A stretch of 64,000 nt of DNA, from assembly GCA_024637225.1 (NCBI GenBank), contig JAGXFP010000017.1:1-64000 (forward strand), written 5' to 3'. Source of the DNA: Desulfobacterales bacterium. Lineage in GTDB: Bacteria; Desulfobacterota; Desulfobulbia; Desulfobulbales; JAGXFP01. Below the pieces are notes generated by a model. It saw nothing but the letters and a program-made list of their open reading frames with translations, was not told where the DNA came from and did not search any database. Positions 9,474 through 19,713 of the stretch are shown here, one piece after another (positions within the stretch are counted from its first letter, which is position 1; each line of letters starts with the position of its first letter). Both the position numbers and the translations under genes were made by a program.

Positions 9474-9926
9474 ATGAAGTGTCCCAGATGCGGCGCGGAG
9501 GTTGAAAAATTCCGCAATCCCGTGCCGACGGTTGATATTATCATTGAAGTCGGGGAGAAGCTCGTTCTGGTGAAAAGGCGCAATCCTCCCCATGGCTGGG
9601 CCCTGCCGGGCGGTTTTGTCGACTACGGCGAAAGCCTCGAGTCGGCGGCCCGCCGGGAGGCCTTTGAGGAAACCGGACTGCGGGTTGTGCTGGGGCGCCA
9701 ACTGCATACCTATTCCGATCCGAACCGGGATGCCAGGATGCATACGATCTCCACGGTCTTTCTGGCTACCGCGGAGGGGCACCCCCTCGGGGGCGACGAT
9801 GCGCTGGAAGCGGCGCTTTTCGCACCGGATAGTCTGCCCCCTCTGGTTTTTGATCACGGGAATATATTGGATGACTATCGAAAATCAAAACAGCGCAACG
9901 GTCGAAGAGCGGATTTTGATCGTTGA
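9474..9926 (+). CDS. Nudix hydrolase with N-terminal zinc-ribbon motif
   Basis: A 150-residue pyrophosphohydrolase. The Nudix box is complete ([11 protein letters not shown] with REAFEETGL, about residues 43-65). A CPRC motif occurs at the very start, but no second cysteine pair follows, so a zinc ribbon is at best partial. [13 protein letters not shown] is typical of the ADP-ribose/8-oxo-nucleotide group. Its last 56 bp overlap the start of the response regulator-GGDEF gene in another frame, implying coupled translation. Confidence 0.88.
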   Translation: MKCPRCGAEVEKFRNPVPTVDIIIEVGEKLVLVKRRNPPHGWALPGGFVDYGESLESAARREAFEETGLRVVLGRQLHTYSDPNRDARMHTISTVFLATAEGHPLGGDDALEAALFAPDSLPPLVFDHGNILDDYRKSKQRNGRRADFDR

Positions 9927-10779
9927 CGACGACCCCCTGGTTCTGGAACACCTGGACATCGCGGTTCGTTCCTTCGGCTTTGTGTGCGTAAAGGCCAACA
10001 ACGGCCGGGAGGCCATGGCTATTCTCGAAAAGGAGTGGTTTTCAATTGTCGTCACCGACATGGTGATGCCGGAAATAGACGGCATGCAGCTTCTTGAACA
10101 CATCAAAAGCCATTACCCCGAGACCAGCGTGATTGTGGTCACCGGCTATACCGGAACTTTCAGCTATGTCGACGTGATCGGGGCCGGGGCCAGCGATTTT
10201 ATCCTCAAGCCTTTTAACACCGACGAGCTGGAGGCCAAGATCAACAGGATCATGCGGGAGAGGGAGATGCTCAGAAAGCTGGAATTCCTTTCCAGCTGCG
10301 ATCCCCTTACCGGGCTTTACAATCGCCGCCACATGGATAAAAAAATCAGGGAAGAGGTGCATCGTGCGGCCCGGCAGGACTATCCGGTCTTTCTGATGCT
10401 TGCCGATGTCGATAATTTCAAGTCGTACAATGATGATTTCGGCCACCAGAAGGGTGATCAGCTCTTAATCAGAGTTGCCGAGATCCTCAAAAATTGCACC
10501 CGAACCGACGTCGACCTGGTCTTCAGGCATGGCGGCGACGAATTTGCCATCCTGACTCCCCAGGTCAACGCGGCACAGGTGGCCAGGGTCGGAGAGCGGA
10601 TTATCGCCACCTTCGATAAAGAGGCGCTGGGCAAAACCGGCCTCAGCCTGGGCGCCGCCGAGTTTGCCCGGACAAATGATAAGTTGGAGAAGGATGTCTT
10701 TGCCATGTTCAGCCGGGCCGACAAGGCTCTTTACCGGGCCAAGGAGGAGGGTCGCAGCCAGCTGGTCTTCAGCGCCTGA
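9871..10779 (+). CDS. Response regulator with GGDEF output domain (diguanylate cyclase)
   Basis: The start is the ATG at 9871 inside the Nudix gene, giving 302 residues. Residues 14-130 form a REC domain with IVDDD, the phosphoacceptor aspartate at about residue 63 ([12 protein letters not shown]) and the lysine in ILKPF. Residues 140-300 form a GGDEF domain with [10 protein letters not shown] and an intact HGGDEF (221-225), so it should make cyclic di-GMP when phosphorylated. The product-inhibition I-site (RxxD, five residues before GGDEF) is not canonical: position 212 is Thr instead of Arg. No histidine kinase is adjacent. Confidence 0.9.
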   Translation: MTIENQNSATVEERILIVDDDPLVLEHLDIAVRSFGFVCVKANNGREAMAILEKEWFSIVVTDMVMPEIDGMQLLEHIKSHYPETSVIVVTGYTGTFSYVDVIGAGASDFILKPFNTDELEAKINRIMREREMLRKLEFLSSCDPLTGLYNRRHMDKKIREEVHRAARQDYPVFLMLADVDNFKSYNDDFGHQKGDQLLIRVAEILKNCTRTDVDLVFRHGGDEFAILTPQVNAAQVARVGERIIATFDKEALGKTGLSLGAAEFARTNDKLEKDVFAMFSRADKALYRAKEEGRSQLVFSA

Positions 10780-10832
10780 TCGTTGCATAAACCGCTGAGC
10801 GCCGGCGGCGGCATTTTCCCGATTAACAAAAA

Positions 10833-10968
10833 TCTGAATCCGTGAATGTTCGAAAACGGTGCAGATGCAGGCGGCGGGGTAATCGGGGGCGCCCCTTGAA
10901 AAACGATTATTGACGGTAACAACAGACGAATAAAGCAAAAACCCCCACTAAGCCGTCACGGATTCAGG
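10833..10968 (-). repeat. Family 7 inverted-repeat element
   Basis: A 136-bp element bounded by TCTGAATCCGTGA (10833-10845) and TCACGGATTCAGG (10956-10968). Read on the minus strand it begins CCTGAATCCGTGACGG, the same start as the copy at 40500. It sits just upstream of the rpsA promoter. No coding capacity, so it is probably a MITE-like non-autonomous element. Confidence 0.6.
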
Positions 10969-11059
10969 GAAATGAACAGTCATTAACTATCGGACTTCAT
11001 TTGTTTTTTTCGGCCGCGCCTTCTTTGTGAAATTCCCGGTATTTTTATCAAGGAAATTG

Positions 11060-11088
11060 TTGTTTTTGGTCGTGGTCTCTGGTATATA
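11060..11088 (+). promoter_or_regulatory. Predicted sigma-70 promoter of rpsA
   Basis: TTGTTT (11060-11065), a 17-bp spacer and TATATA (11083-11088) lie 36 bp before the rpsA ATG, with an AGGAG ribosome-binding site at 11112. Spacing and position fit a housekeeping promoter. This is pattern matching only. Confidence 0.45.
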
Positions 11089-11124
11089 AGCGCTTTCGAT
11101 AAAAAGGAACTAGGAGCTATTTTA

Positions 11125-12870
11125 ATGGTAAACAACAAAACACAACCCACAACCCCAACAATGGAAGAGCCGCCGGTCGGTTCTTTCGCGCAGATGTTCG
11201 AAGACAGTCAGGTCAAGGTGGCCGCTGTCGGCGAAGTCGTAGTCGGTACCGTGATCGGTTTAACCAAGGATCAGGCAATTATCGATATCGGCGACAAATC
11301 GGAAAGTTCCATCCCTCTCTCCGAATTCAAAGTGGATGGCGAGGCGACGGAAGTTTCGGTAGGAGACACCTTTGACGTCTTTGTGGAGAAGCGGGAGGCC
11401 GAAGGCGGCATCAAGCTTTCCCGGGAAAAGGCCATCGGTATTAAAGTATGGGAAGACATTGCCAGGATTCAGGAAGCGGACGGCGTCATCCAGGGTCGGA
11501 TCGACAGCCGGGTCAAGGGTGGTCTTTCGGTGGATATCGGCGTACCCGCCTTTCTGCCATACTCGCAGATCGACCTGCGGCCCGTCAAGGATCTCGACAG
11601 TTTGATCGGCGAGGCCTTCGATTTCAAGGTCCTTAAATATAATCGCAAGAGAAACAACGTCGTGATTTCACGGCGCGCCATTCTTGAGGAAGAGCGCAAG
11701 CAGCTGCGCGAGCAGATGCGCGATACCCTGGCGGAAGGCTCGGTTATCAACGGCACGATCACCAATATCACCGATTACGGTATTTTTGTCGATCTGGGCG
11801 GCATGGACGGTCTTTGCCATATCACCGACCTTTCCTGGGGCAGGGTTTCCCATCCCTCCAAGCTGTTCAAGGTCAATGAGCAGGTCGATGTCAAGGTTCT
11901 CAAGTTCGATAAAGAAACCGACAAGGTCTCCCTGGGCGTCAAACAGCTCAAGGAAGATCCCTGGAAGACCGTGCAGGACAGATACCCGGTGGGCTCCAAG
12001 ACCACCGGCCGGGTAGTCAGCACCACCGACTACGGGGTTTTTGCCGAGTTGGAGGAAGGAGTCGAAGGACTGATTCATATCTCCGAGATGTCCTGGTCGA
12101 AGAAGACCAAGCATCCCTCCAAGATCCTCGATATCGGCGACGAGGTAGAAATCCAGGTCTTGAATATCGACGCGGACGCCAAGCGGATCTCCCTCGGCAT
12201 GAAGCAGCTCCAGGCCAATCCCTGGGATCTGGTCTCCGAGAATTATCCGGTCGGCTCGATCATCGAAGGCAAGATCAAGAACATCACCGACTTCGGCGTC
12301 TTCATCGGCATCGAGGAAGGCATCGACGGTCTGATCCATGTCTCGGATCTTTCCTGGACCGAAAGGATCAAGCATCCTTCCGAGAAATATGCCAAGGGCG
12401 AGACCATTCAAGCCGTGGTCCTGAAGATCGACCGCGAGAATGAAAGATTCTCCCTCGGTGTCAAGCAGCTCGAGCCCGATCCATGGCTGGCCGCGGTGGA
12501 GAAATACCCCTTCGGCAGCACCGTGGAAGGTAAGATCACCAACGTTACCGATTTCGGGGTTTTCGTCGAACTTGAAGAGGGCATCGAAGGCCTGGTCCAC
12601 GTTTCCGAGATCAGCAAGGAGAAAGTCACCACCCCGGTGGGTCTCTACAATGTCGGCGATAAGCTGGAGGTCAAGGTAATCAACGTTTCGGCCAAGGATC
12701 GCAAGATCGGCCTCTCCATCAAGGCCCTCACCGAGAAGCCGGGAGCGGGTGGTTACAGCGAATACCAGGCCAAGGAGGCGAGCAAGGCGCCCGCCACCCT
12801 CGGTGATCTCCTCAAGGAGGAAATGGAGACCAAGTCTAACGGGGAATCCGCTGAGGGCGAACAGAAATAG
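11125..12870 (+). CDS. rpsA: 30S ribosomal protein S1
   Basis: A 581-residue S1 protein with six consecutive S1/OB repeats, at about residues 35-105, 117-185, 200-270, 287-357, 374-444 and 461-529. The last four carry the classic TDYGIFVDL / TDFGVFVEL and LIHISEMSW motifs, and the first two are more divergent, as in proteobacterial S1. It binds mRNA on the 30S subunit and helps translation initiation. The following genes, sppA (21 bp away) and an IHF/HU gene, give a common rpsA-linked order. The start follows AGGAG. Confidence 0.97.
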   Translation: MVNNKTQPTTPTMEEPPVGSFAQMFEDSQVKVAAVGEVVVGTVIGLTKDQAIIDIGDKSESSIPLSEFKVDGEATEVSVGDTFDVFVEKREAEGGIKLSREKAIGIKVWEDIARIQEADGVIQGRIDSRVKGGLSVDIGVPAFLPYSQIDLRPVKDLDSLIGEAFDFKVLKYNRKRNNVVISRRAILEEERKQLREQMRDTLAEGSVINGTITNITDYGIFVDLGGMDGLCHITDLSWGRVSHPSKLFKVNEQVDVKVLKFDKETDKVSLGVKQLKEDPWKTVQDRYPVGSKTTGRVVSTTDYGVFAELEEGVEGLIHISEMSWSKKTKHPSKILDIGDEVEIQVLNIDADAKRISLGMKQLQANPWDLVSENYPVGSIIEGKIKNITDFGVFIGIEEGIDGLIHVSDLSWTERIKHPSEKYAKGETIQAVVLKIDRENERFSLGVKQLEPDPWLAAVEKYPFGSTVEGKITNVTDFGVFVELEEGIEGLVHVSEISKEKVTTPVGLYNVGDKLEVKVINVSAKDRKIGLSIKALTEKPGAGGYSEYQAKEASKAPATLGDLLKEEMETKSNGESAEGEQK

Positions 12871-12891
12871 TTCGCAAATAGCCCTCTGATT

Positions 12892-13824
12892 ATGGAGTCC
12901 ACAAAAAGACGGTTTAAACAAAAACACCCGGTCATGATGGCAATCGCCATTCTGGCCGGAGTGTTTGTTGTGGCCTGGTTCGGCATGACATTCTTCTTCA
13001 ATTATTTCGGCTCTCCGCAGTCCGGCGTCTTCGGGGCCGGTTCCGCCAAGATCGGGGTAGTTGAGGTCAAGGGCATGATAACCTCTTCCGAAGAGGTTAT
13101 CCGAGTGCTCACCTCTTTTCGGAAAAACCGCAATATTGCCGCGATTGTTCTCCGCATCGAAAGCCCCGGGGGGGCGGTCGGTGCTTCCCAGGAGATATTC
13201 GAGGAGGTCAAGCGAACCAGAAAGGTAATGCCGGTTGTCGCTTCAATGGGCTCGGTCGCGGCCTCCGGCGGCTATTATGCCGCCCTCGGGGCGAATAAGA
13301 TCGTGGCCAGCCCGGGCACGCTGACCGGCAGTATCGGGGTTATCATCAAGTTTCCCAATTTTGCCGAGATCTTCGAGAAGATCGGCTATAAAGCGGAAGT
13401 TGTCAAAAGCGGTAAAATGAAGAACATCGGCTCCCCCGGGCGATCGATGACCGAAGCGGAAAGGGAGTTGATCCAATCGATTATCGATAACGTCCACGGT
13501 CAGTTTGTCAACGCCGTCGTCGAAGGGCGAGAGCTGCCGGCCGCAAAGGTTCTTGAGTTGGCCGACGGTCGGATTTTCTCGGGCGAACAGGCTTTGCAGG
13601 CAGGTCTTATCGACCAGTTCGGTAACTTTACCGATGCGGTTGAGTTGGCGGCGAAACTGGCCGGCCTGGAAGAGAAATTACCTGAACTGGTTTATCCTGC
13701 CCAGAAGGACTTCTCTTTACTGAAGCTCCTGCTTGGCAGCCGGGGAAGCGCCCTGTTTGAAGAGGCCGTTTTGTTTCAGCCGCTGCTGTCCTATGAATGG
13801 AATGCCTCTCGATTGCTTGAGTAG
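12892..13824 (+). CDS. sppA: Signal peptide peptidase SppA (short form)
   Basis: Inner-membrane serine protease that cleaves remnant signal peptides. An N-terminal anchor spans about residues 15-38. The ClpP-like fold is marked by RIESPGGAVGAS (about 88-99), the catalytic serine in SVAASGGYYAA (about Ser125) and a conserved SGKMKNIGSP segment (173-182) with the general-base lysine. At 310 residues it is the single-domain SppA form rather than the ~600-residue E. coli duplication. It starts 21 bp after rpsA and is probably co-transcribed with it. Confidence 0.93.
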   Translation: MESTKRRFKQKHPVMMAIAILAGVFVVAWFGMTFFFNYFGSPQSGVFGAGSAKIGVVEVKGMITSSEEVIRVLTSFRKNRNIAAIVLRIESPGGAVGASQEIFEEVKRTRKVMPVVASMGSVAASGGYYAALGANKIVASPGTLTGSIGVIIKFPNFAEIFEKIGYKAEVVKSGKMKNIGSPGRSMTEAERELIQSIIDNVHGQFVNAVVEGRELPAAKVLELADGRIFSGEQALQAGLIDQFGNFTDAVELAAKLAGLEEKLPELVYPAQKDFSLLKLLLGSRGSALFEEAVLFQPLLSYEWNASRLLE

Positions 13825-13928
13825 CCAAAAGCCGGCACCCTTAATCGCATACCGGCTGGGAGATTGGCCAATCCTGGGGGCTTATCCCGTGATCGTTACC
13901 AGTAAACACATGAAGGGGAAAATAAGAG

Positions 13929-14228
13929 ATGCTAAAAAAAGACCTGATAGATGAGGTGACCGCCAAGATGGACGGCTATCTCAAGAAAGACATAGGCCAG
14001 GCCGTGGATATTCTGCTGGAAACGATAGTTGACGCCCTTATCGAAGAACGGCGGGTCGAGATCCGGGGATTCGGCAGTTTCAGCGTACGCAGACGCAAGG
14101 CCCGCAGCACCAAGAACCCTAAAACCGGCCAGGTGATGAACATTCCCGAACGCAAGACCCTGCACTTTACAATGAGTAAATCCCTTAAAGAACCCCTGGC
14201 GGGTAAAAACAGTAACGATCGCGGATAG
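13929..14228 (+). CDS. HU/IHF family DNA-bending protein
   Basis: A 99-residue histone-like protein with the family signature RGFGSFSVRRRKARSTKNPKTG in its beta-arm region and the intercalating proline segment (MNIPERKTLHF). The position after rpsA-sppA and the RNPKTG-type arm favour an integration host factor subunit over HU; I cannot decide alpha or beta. IHF would assist the sigma-54 promoters implied by the rpoN gene in this window. It converges with tsaC on the opposite strand, 24 bp apart. Confidence 0.9.
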   Translation: MLKKDLIDEVTAKMDGYLKKDIGQAVDILLETIVDALIEERRVEIRGFGSFSVRRRKARSTKNPKTGQVMNIPERKTLHFTMSKSLKEPLAGKNSNDRG

Positions 14229-14252
14229 GCGCGCCGCCGGCTGACCGTCCGG

Positions 14253-14876
14253 CTATTCAAACTGGCTGGTATCGCCCTTGCCGTATCGTAGAATCTCGAC
14301 TTCGTCGTTGGCCAGGGATACCACCGTTGAAGGGGCCGGATAAACCGGGCCTCCGTCAATGATCATATCGAGTTGATTGCCGAGCCGTTCTTCTATCTCG
14401 AAGGCTTCGGCCATCGGCTCAGTGTCATCCTCCACCACCGCACTGGTAGTCAAAATGGGGTTCCCCAATTCTTCGATAAGCGCTCTGCAGATGGCATTGT
14501 CCGGCACCCTGATCCCGACGGTTTTCTGTTTGGAGATCATGATTTTGGGAACAATCTTCAGGGTGGGCAGGATGAAGGTGTAGGCGCCGGGCAGATTCTT
14601 CTTCATCAGCCGGTAGGCCGCGTTGGCAACCAGGCAGTACTTGCTGATGTCCTTGAGGTCGGCGCACATGAAGCTGAACGGCTTATCGATCGCCCTCCTT
14701 TTCAGCCGGTATATCCGTTTAACCGCTTTCTGATTAAAGATGTCGCAGCCGATGCCATAGACGGTATCGGTAGGGTAGCAGATCACCCCGCCCTGTTGCA
14801 GACATTTTACCGCCTGACTTATCAGGCGCGGCTGGGGATTGTCCGGATTTATTGAAAGCAGGGCTGGTGAACGCAA
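14253..14876 (-). CDS. tsaC: L-threonylcarbamoyladenylate synthase (YrdC/Sua5 domain)
   Basis: Makes threonylcarbamoyl-AMP for the t6A modification at position 37 of ANN-decoding tRNAs. The YrdC domain is recognised by GGVICYPTDTVYGIGCD, LKRRAIDKPFSFMC, AYTFILP and VGIRVPDN. The length (207 residues) is the single-domain TsaC form, without the extra Sua5 C-terminal domain. It is transcribed alone on the minus strand between IHF and ppx/gppA. Confidence 0.92.
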   Translation of the reverse strand: MRSPALLSINPDNPQPRLISQAVKCLQQGGVICYPTDTVYGIGCDIFNQKAVKRIYRLKRRAIDKPFSFMCADLKDISKYCLVANAAYRLMKKNLPGAYTFILPTLKIVPKIMISKQKTVGIRVPDNAICRALIEELGNPILTTSAVVEDDTEPMAEAFEIEERLGNQLDMIIDGGPVYPAPSTVVSLANDEVEILRYGKGDTSQFE

Positions 14877-14986
14877 GGTTGTTTATTCCGGCAGTTTTAT
14901 GAGCTTTTTGCGGTTATCCGCTAGATATCATGCCTCTTCCAGGGGATGCTATTGTTTGAAACCACCTCTTATCTTACATCCGCGCC

Positions 14987-15940
14987 ATGGTAGACGCAAC
15001 GGGAAAACAGAATATAAAGGTCGCGGCCCTCGATCTCGGCAGCAACACCTTTCGTCTGCTCATTGCCCGATTCGAAGGTGATAAGCCGACGCTTCTGCTA
15101 AAGAGAAATATCACCGTCCGGCTGGGCCGGGGGCTCGGCACCGGTTCTGCTTTGCGTTCCGACTCCGTTAAGCGGGCCTGCGCCGTCCTCCGGGAATTCA
15201 AGGTGGAAATAGACCGCCACCAGCCCGATTGTCTTCGTTGCTGTGGGACCGAGGCCCTGCGCCGGGCGGCTGATGCCGGTGAATTTCTCGACGAAGCAAC
15301 TGAAATTCTCGGGGTCGGGGTTGAGGTCATCGACGGAGCGCAAGAGGCTTCTGTAACCTATCGCGGAGTGCTCGCCTCCCTGGAGGAGAAGCATATTTCC
15401 TATCCCCTCCTGGTGATCGATGTCGGCGGCTCCAGCACCGAGCTTATCTATGGCGAAAGTATCTCCCTGCCCCCCATTTCGGTAAGTCTGGCGGCCGGGG
15501 CCGGCTTGTTCACCGAACTGGCCGAAAGCGGCGCTCTGGCGGCACCCTTTGAGTTGATGCGGAGCGGCCTGGGCGACTTTTTGGCGGAGCGCAACCTGGA
15601 ACCGGGAAGGATTTCCCTGATCGGCACCGGCGGCACCGCCACTACCATGGCGATGCTCGACCTGGGTCTCGACCATTATGATCAAACGAGAGTTCAGGGC
15701 CACTATCTGAGCAGGACGGCGATCCGCAGGATTCTTGCCAAGTTGCGGGAGCTGCCGGTTGCGGCCCGGCAATTTCTGCCTGGACTTGAAGAGGGCAGGG
15801 GGGATATCATTTTAGCGGGAATCGAAATATATCAAGAGATTCTTGCAACAATTGAAGTTGACGGTATGATTGTCAGTGATTCCGGATTACTGGAAGGCAT
15901 CATGATGAGCTGCCTGGAGCACGACTCGTTGCCCCGATAA
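14987..15940 (+). CDS. Ppx/GppA family phosphatase
   Basis: ASKHA-fold exopolyphosphatase/guanosine pentaphosphate phosphatase. Visible motifs are the P-loop [15 protein letters not shown] at the N terminus, [10 protein letters not shown], and [13 protein letters not shown] with the phosphate-2 loop. At 317 residues it is the short N-terminal-domain-only form; E. coli Ppx has about 500. It could degrade polyphosphate or convert pppGpp to ppGpp. guaB follows 65 bp downstream on the same strand. Confidence 0.88.
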   Translation: MVDATGKQNIKVAALDLGSNTFRLLIARFEGDKPTLLLKRNITVRLGRGLGTGSALRSDSVKRACAVLREFKVEIDRHQPDCLRCCGTEALRRAADAGEFLDEATEILGVGVEVIDGAQEASVTYRGVLASLEEKHISYPLLVIDVGGSSTELIYGESISLPPISVSLAAGAGLFTELAESGALAAPFELMRSGLGDFLAERNLEPGRISLIGTGGTATTMAMLDLGLDHYDQTRVQGHYLSRTAIRRILAKLRELPVAARQFLPGLEEGRGDIILAGIEIYQEILATIEVDGMIVSDSGLLEGIMMSCLEHDSLPR

Positions 15941-16004
15941 ATACATAATTCCCGACCCGGTTCAGCCCTTGCCTGATCTGTCGGATAATACTGGAGAAGA
16001 TTTG

Positions 16005-17468
16005 ATGAACCCGGACAAAATTAGACCCGCCTATACCTTTGACGATGTCCTGCTGGCTCCGGCCAAGTCGGAGGTCCTGCCTTCCAGTGTCGATCTGTCG
16101 ACCCGGCTTACCCGGGAGATCACCCTCAATATCCCTCTGATCAGCGCGGCGATGGATACCGTCACCGGCTACCGGACCGCGATCACCATGGCCCGGGAGG
16201 GCGGCATCGGCATCATTCACAAGAATATGACCATTGAGGAACAGGCCACCGAGGTCGAGAAGGTAAAAAAATCCGAATCGGGGATGATTATCGATCCGAT
16301 TACCGTGGAAACCGGCCAGAGCGTCGGCGAAGTCAAACAGATCATGCGCAGCTATCAAATTTCCGGAGTTCCCGTTTTACGGAACGGCAAACTGGTCGGC
16401 ATCGTCACCAATCGGGATTTGCGTTTCGTCTCCGATCTTGATCTCAAGGTAGACGAGGCGATGACCAGCAGGAATCTGATCACCGCCCGGCCGGGCATCA
16501 CCCTGGAGCAATCCAAGGCCCTCCTCCACGAGCACCGTATCGAAAAACTGCTGGTGGTCGACGACAGCGGGGCGCTCAAGGGGTTGATTACGATCAAGGA
16601 TATTGAAAAGGTCAAAAAATATCCCAATGCCGCCAAGGACGAACGCGGCAGATTGCTGGTCGGAGCCGCGATCGGGATTGGCGGCCGCTTTATGGAACAG
16701 GTGGAATTGCTCTTAAAGGCCGGAGTCGATATCGTCGGCCTTGATTCGGCCCACGGGCACTCCATGAACGTCATCAATACCCTGCGGGAAATCAAGGCCG
16801 CCTTTCCGGACCTGCCGGTTATCGCCGGCAACATCGCTACCGCCGAGGCGGCCGAGGACCTGATCAAGGCCGGAGCGGACTGCATCAAGGTCGGGGTGGG
16901 GCCCGGTTCGATCTGCACGACCAGAATTGTCGCCGGGGTGGGGGTTCCGCAGATGACCGCCGTGCACGACTGCTCCCAGGTCGCCGAAAAACACGATATT
17001 CCCGTAATTGCCGATGGCGGCATCAAATTTTCAGGCGATGTTACCAAGGCGATCGGGATCGGCGCCAACGTGGTGATGATCGGCAGCCTCTTCGCCGGCA
17101 CCGAGGAGACCCCCGGCGAGACCTTTCTTTACCAGGGCCGGACCTATAAGGGATATCGGGGCATGGGCTCGATCGGGGCCATGAAGAAAGGCAGCAGCGA
17201 CCGTTACTTCCAGGACAACGTCGAGAGTTCTTCGAAGTTCGTACCGGAAGGCATTGAAGGCAAGGTCCCCTATTGCGGCCCCCTTTCCGACATGCTCTAC
17301 CAGCTGATCGGCGGACTGCGCTCCGGGATGGGCTATGTGGGCGCGGCCAACATCGATGAGCTGCGCCGCAAAGCACGCTTTGTCCAGATAACCGCGGCCG
17401 GACTCAAGGAGAGCCATGTCCACGATGTGATCATCACCAAGGAAGCGCCCAACTATCGCTTGGGTTGA
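16005..17468 (+). CDS. guaB: Inosine-5'-monophosphate dehydrogenase
   Basis: Oxidises IMP to XMP, the committed step to GMP. I take the ATG at 16005, preceded by GGAGAAGA, rather than the TTG at 15969; this gives 487 residues, the normal length. [15 protein letters not shown] opens the TIM barrel. Two CBS domains lie at about residues 92-205, the catalytic cysteine is in [11 protein letters not shown], and the flap has the usual [10 protein letters not shown]. guaA follows 52 bp later, forming a guaBA operon. Confidence 0.97.
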   Translation: MNPDKIRPAYTFDDVLLAPAKSEVLPSSVDLSTRLTREITLNIPLISAAMDTVTGYRTAITMAREGGIGIIHKNMTIEEQATEVEKVKKSESGMIIDPITVETGQSVGEVKQIMRSYQISGVPVLRNGKLVGIVTNRDLRFVSDLDLKVDEAMTSRNLITARPGITLEQSKALLHEHRIEKLLVVDDSGALKGLITIKDIEKVKKYPNAAKDERGRLLVGAAIGIGGRFMEQVELLLKAGVDIVGLDSAHGHSMNVINTLREIKAAFPDLPVIAGNIATAEAAEDLIKAGADCIKVGVGPGSICTTRIVAGVGVPQMTAVHDCSQVAEKHDIPVIADGGIKFSGDVTKAIGIGANVVMIGSLFAGTEETPGETFLYQGRTYKGYRGMGSIGAMKKGSSDRYFQDNVESSSKFVPEGIEGKVPYCGPLSDMLYQLIGGLRSGMGYVGAANIDELRRKARFVQITAAGLKESHVHDVIITKEAPNYRLG

Positions 17469-17520
17469 CCGGTGCCGGTTTCACGAAAATCCGTCGACAA
17501 TCTCACTATAAGGAATAACC

Positions 17521-19092
17521 ATGGATATCCATGCTGAAAGGATACTGATCCTTGATTTTGGCTCCCAGTACAGCCAGCTGATCGCCCGGCGGGTTCGCGA
17601 GGCCGGGGTTTATTGTGAAATATTTCCCTGGGACCTGACGACCGAGGATATTCGCGATTTCGCCCCCAGCGGAGTTATCCTGTCCGGCGGGCCGCAATCC
17701 GCGCACGAGAAGGCCACCGCCAGGCCCGCCGATATCGTCTTCACCCTCGGGGTGCCGGTCCTGGGGATCTGCTACGGCATGCAGGCCATGGCGGCCCAGC
17801 TCGGCGGCGGGGTCGAACCGGCCTCGCACCGGGAGTACGGCTACGCCCAGGTTCGGGCCAGGCACCATTCGAAATTGCTTGAAAATATCGAGGATCATAC
17901 CGGTCCGAAGGGTTTCGGCCTGCTCGATGTCTGGATGAGCCACGGCGACCGGGTTGAAAAATTGCCGCCCGGCTTTAAGGCGATCTGCGAAACGGACAAC
18001 GCCCCCCTGGCCGGCATGGCGGATGAAAGTCGGAACTTCTACGGTCTGCAATTCCATCCCGAGGTGACCCATACCCGCCAGGGCCAGCGGATCATCGAGC
18101 GGTTCGTCCACGATATCTGCGGCTGCGGCCATCTCTGGAACCCGGACAACATTATCGACAACGCCATCGCCAAGATCAAGGCCGAGGTCGGCGATGGCGA
18201 GGTGCTGCTCGGCCTCTCCGGCGGGGTGGACTCGTCGGTGGTGGCGGCCCTGCTCCACCGGGCAATCGGCGACAAACTGACCTGCGTTTTTGTCGACAAC
18301 GGCCTCCTGCGGCACAAGGAGGGCGACCAGGTGATGCATACCTTCGCCACCCATATGGGGGTCAAGGTCCTCCGGGTCGATGCCGAAAAACGTTTTCTCG
18401 ATAAACTGCTGAGGGTGGCCGATCCCGAAGAGAAACGCAAAATCATCGGCAACACCTTTATCGAGGTGTTCGACGAGGAAGCGGAGAAGCTGCCCAACGT
18501 CAAATGGCTTGCCCAGGGCACCATCTATCCCGACGTGATCGAGTCGGCCGGGGCGAAGACCGGCACCGCCAAGGTGATCAAGTCCCACCATAACGTCGGC
18601 GGCCTGCCCGATTTCATGAAGCTTGAGCTGGTCGAGCCGTTGCGCGAACTGTTCAAGGACGAGGTCCGCAAGATCGGTCTGGAGCTCGGCCTGCCCTCGG
18701 AGATGGTCATGCGCCATCCCTTTCCCGGACCGGGCCTCGGGGTCAGGATCCTCGGCGAGGTAAAGAAGGAATACGCCGACACCCTGCGGCTGGCCGATCA
18801 TATCTTTATCGAGGAACTCTTCAAAAATGACCTCTACGACAAGACCTCCCAGGCCTTTACCGTCTTTCTGCCGGTCAAGGCGGTGGGGGTAGTCGGCGAC
18901 AACCGCCAGTATGACCACGTCGTCGCCTTGCGGGCCGTGGAAACCGTCGATTTCATGACCGCCCGCTGGGCCCATCTGCCCTACGATTTTCTTGATCACG
19001 TCACCCGGCGGATCTGCAATGAGGTGCGCGGGGTGTCGCGAGTGGTTTACGACATTACCGGCAAGCCGCCCGGTACCATCGAGTGGGAGTAA
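17521..19092 (+). CDS. guaA: GMP synthase (glutamine-hydrolysing)
   Basis: Converts XMP to GMP. An N-terminal class I glutamine amidotransferase (residues 1-200) has catalytic Cys84 in GICYGMQ and the His-Glu pair in FHPEVTHT. The ATP pyrophosphatase domain follows with the PP-loop LSGGVDSSV, and the C-terminal dimerisation domain ends in PPGTIEWE, the canonical GuaA terminus. The length of 523 residues is normal. It is the second gene of a guaBA operon. Confidence 0.98.
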   Translation: MDIHAERILILDFGSQYSQLIARRVREAGVYCEIFPWDLTTEDIRDFAPSGVILSGGPQSAHEKATARPADIVFTLGVPVLGICYGMQAMAAQLGGGVEPASHREYGYAQVRARHHSKLLENIEDHTGPKGFGLLDVWMSHGDRVEKLPPGFKAICETDNAPLAGMADESRNFYGLQFHPEVTHTRQGQRIIERFVHDICGCGHLWNPDNIIDNAIAKIKAEVGDGEVLLGLSGGVDSSVVAALLHRAIGDKLTCVFVDNGLLRHKEGDQVMHTFATHMGVKVLRVDAEKRFLDKLLRVADPEEKRKIIGNTFIEVFDEEAEKLPNVKWLAQGTIYPDVIESAGAKTGTAKVIKSHHNVGGLPDFMKLELVEPLRELFKDEVRKIGLELGLPSEMVMRHPFPGPGLGVRILGEVKKEYADTLRLADHIFIEELFKNDLYDKTSQAFTVFLPVKAVGVVGDNRQYDHVVALRAVETVDFMTARWAHLPYDFLDHVTRRICNEVRGVSRVVYDITGKPPGTIEWE

Positions 19093-19173
19093 GCCGAAGC
19101 GCCTGATGACGTTTTTGCGGGAAAGTCCTTAAGCTCGATGATCTCTCCTGGGCATAGCGAGAGGCGTTTTCTT

Positions 19174-19713
19174 TCAGGGTGACTCCGGTCTTGTCAATCG
19201 CCGGATGATTTTTTCATGTACGGGATAGGCGGCCAGGAGAGCGGCGCGGCCGGCCATTTCAAAGTCGGCAAAATCAAAGCCCGGGGCGACCGTGCAACCG
19301 ACCAGGGCGTAATCTCCCGGGCCGCTCACCTCCGCTCCGAACCAGGAATCGGCCGGGACCGAGGCCTGGAATGTCTCGCCCCCGGCAAGATCCGAACCCA
19401 GTCTGATCGTCCGATGCTCCCCGGCCGGGGTAATGACATGGACTGACAGGGCCGTGCCGCTGTAGAAATGCCAGAGCTCGTCGGACTTGATCCGATGGAG
19501 GGCGGAGAATTCGCTCGGAGTCAGCAGGAAATAGATGGCGGTGGTGAAGGCCCGCGCTCCGCCGAATCTGGCCGGCAGAGCCGCGGCGGGAATCAGTTCA
19601 GGCGCTCGATAGGTTTCGCGATACCAGCCGCCCTCCGGATGGCGCGCCAGAGCGAGGCAGTCGATGAGTTGCCGGCCACTCTTATTCGTCACGGCCTTTT
19701 GCCTCACCGTCAA
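19174..19713 (-). CDS. Cupin, DUF985 family
   Basis: A 179-residue beta-barrel protein with the DUF985 signatures HPEGGWYRETYR, TTAIYFLLTPSEFSALHRIKSDELWHFY (cut here into motifs FLLTP and ALHRIKSDE) and GFDFADFEM near the end. Family members are RmlC-like cupins without an agreed function. The start region overlaps the 3' end of the small exported protein by 32 bp, so the two are translationally linked. It is the last gene of a three-gene minus-strand cluster with that protein and the frameshifted fmdE. Confidence 0.85.
   Translation of the reverse strand: MTVRQKAVTNKSGRQLIDCLALARHPEGGWYRETYRAPELIPAAALPARFGGARAFTTAIYFLLTPSEFSALHRIKSDELWHFYSGTALSVHVITPAGEHRTIRLGSDLAGGETFQASVPADSWFGAEVSGPGDYALVGCTVAPGFDFADFEMAGRAALLAAYPVHEKIIRRLTRPESP

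Noticed and set aside
11668-12927. 419-residue open frame on the minus strand
   Set aside because: Antisense to the repeated S1 domains of rpsA; its apparent internal repeats mirror those domains.
15969-16004. Upstream TTG start for guaB
   Set aside because: The ATG at 16005 has a good ribosome-binding site and gives the standard N terminus.
17506-18999. 497-residue open frame on the minus strand
   Set aside because: It lies entirely opposite guaA, has no recognisable domain, and is explained by the GC-rich codon use of guaA.
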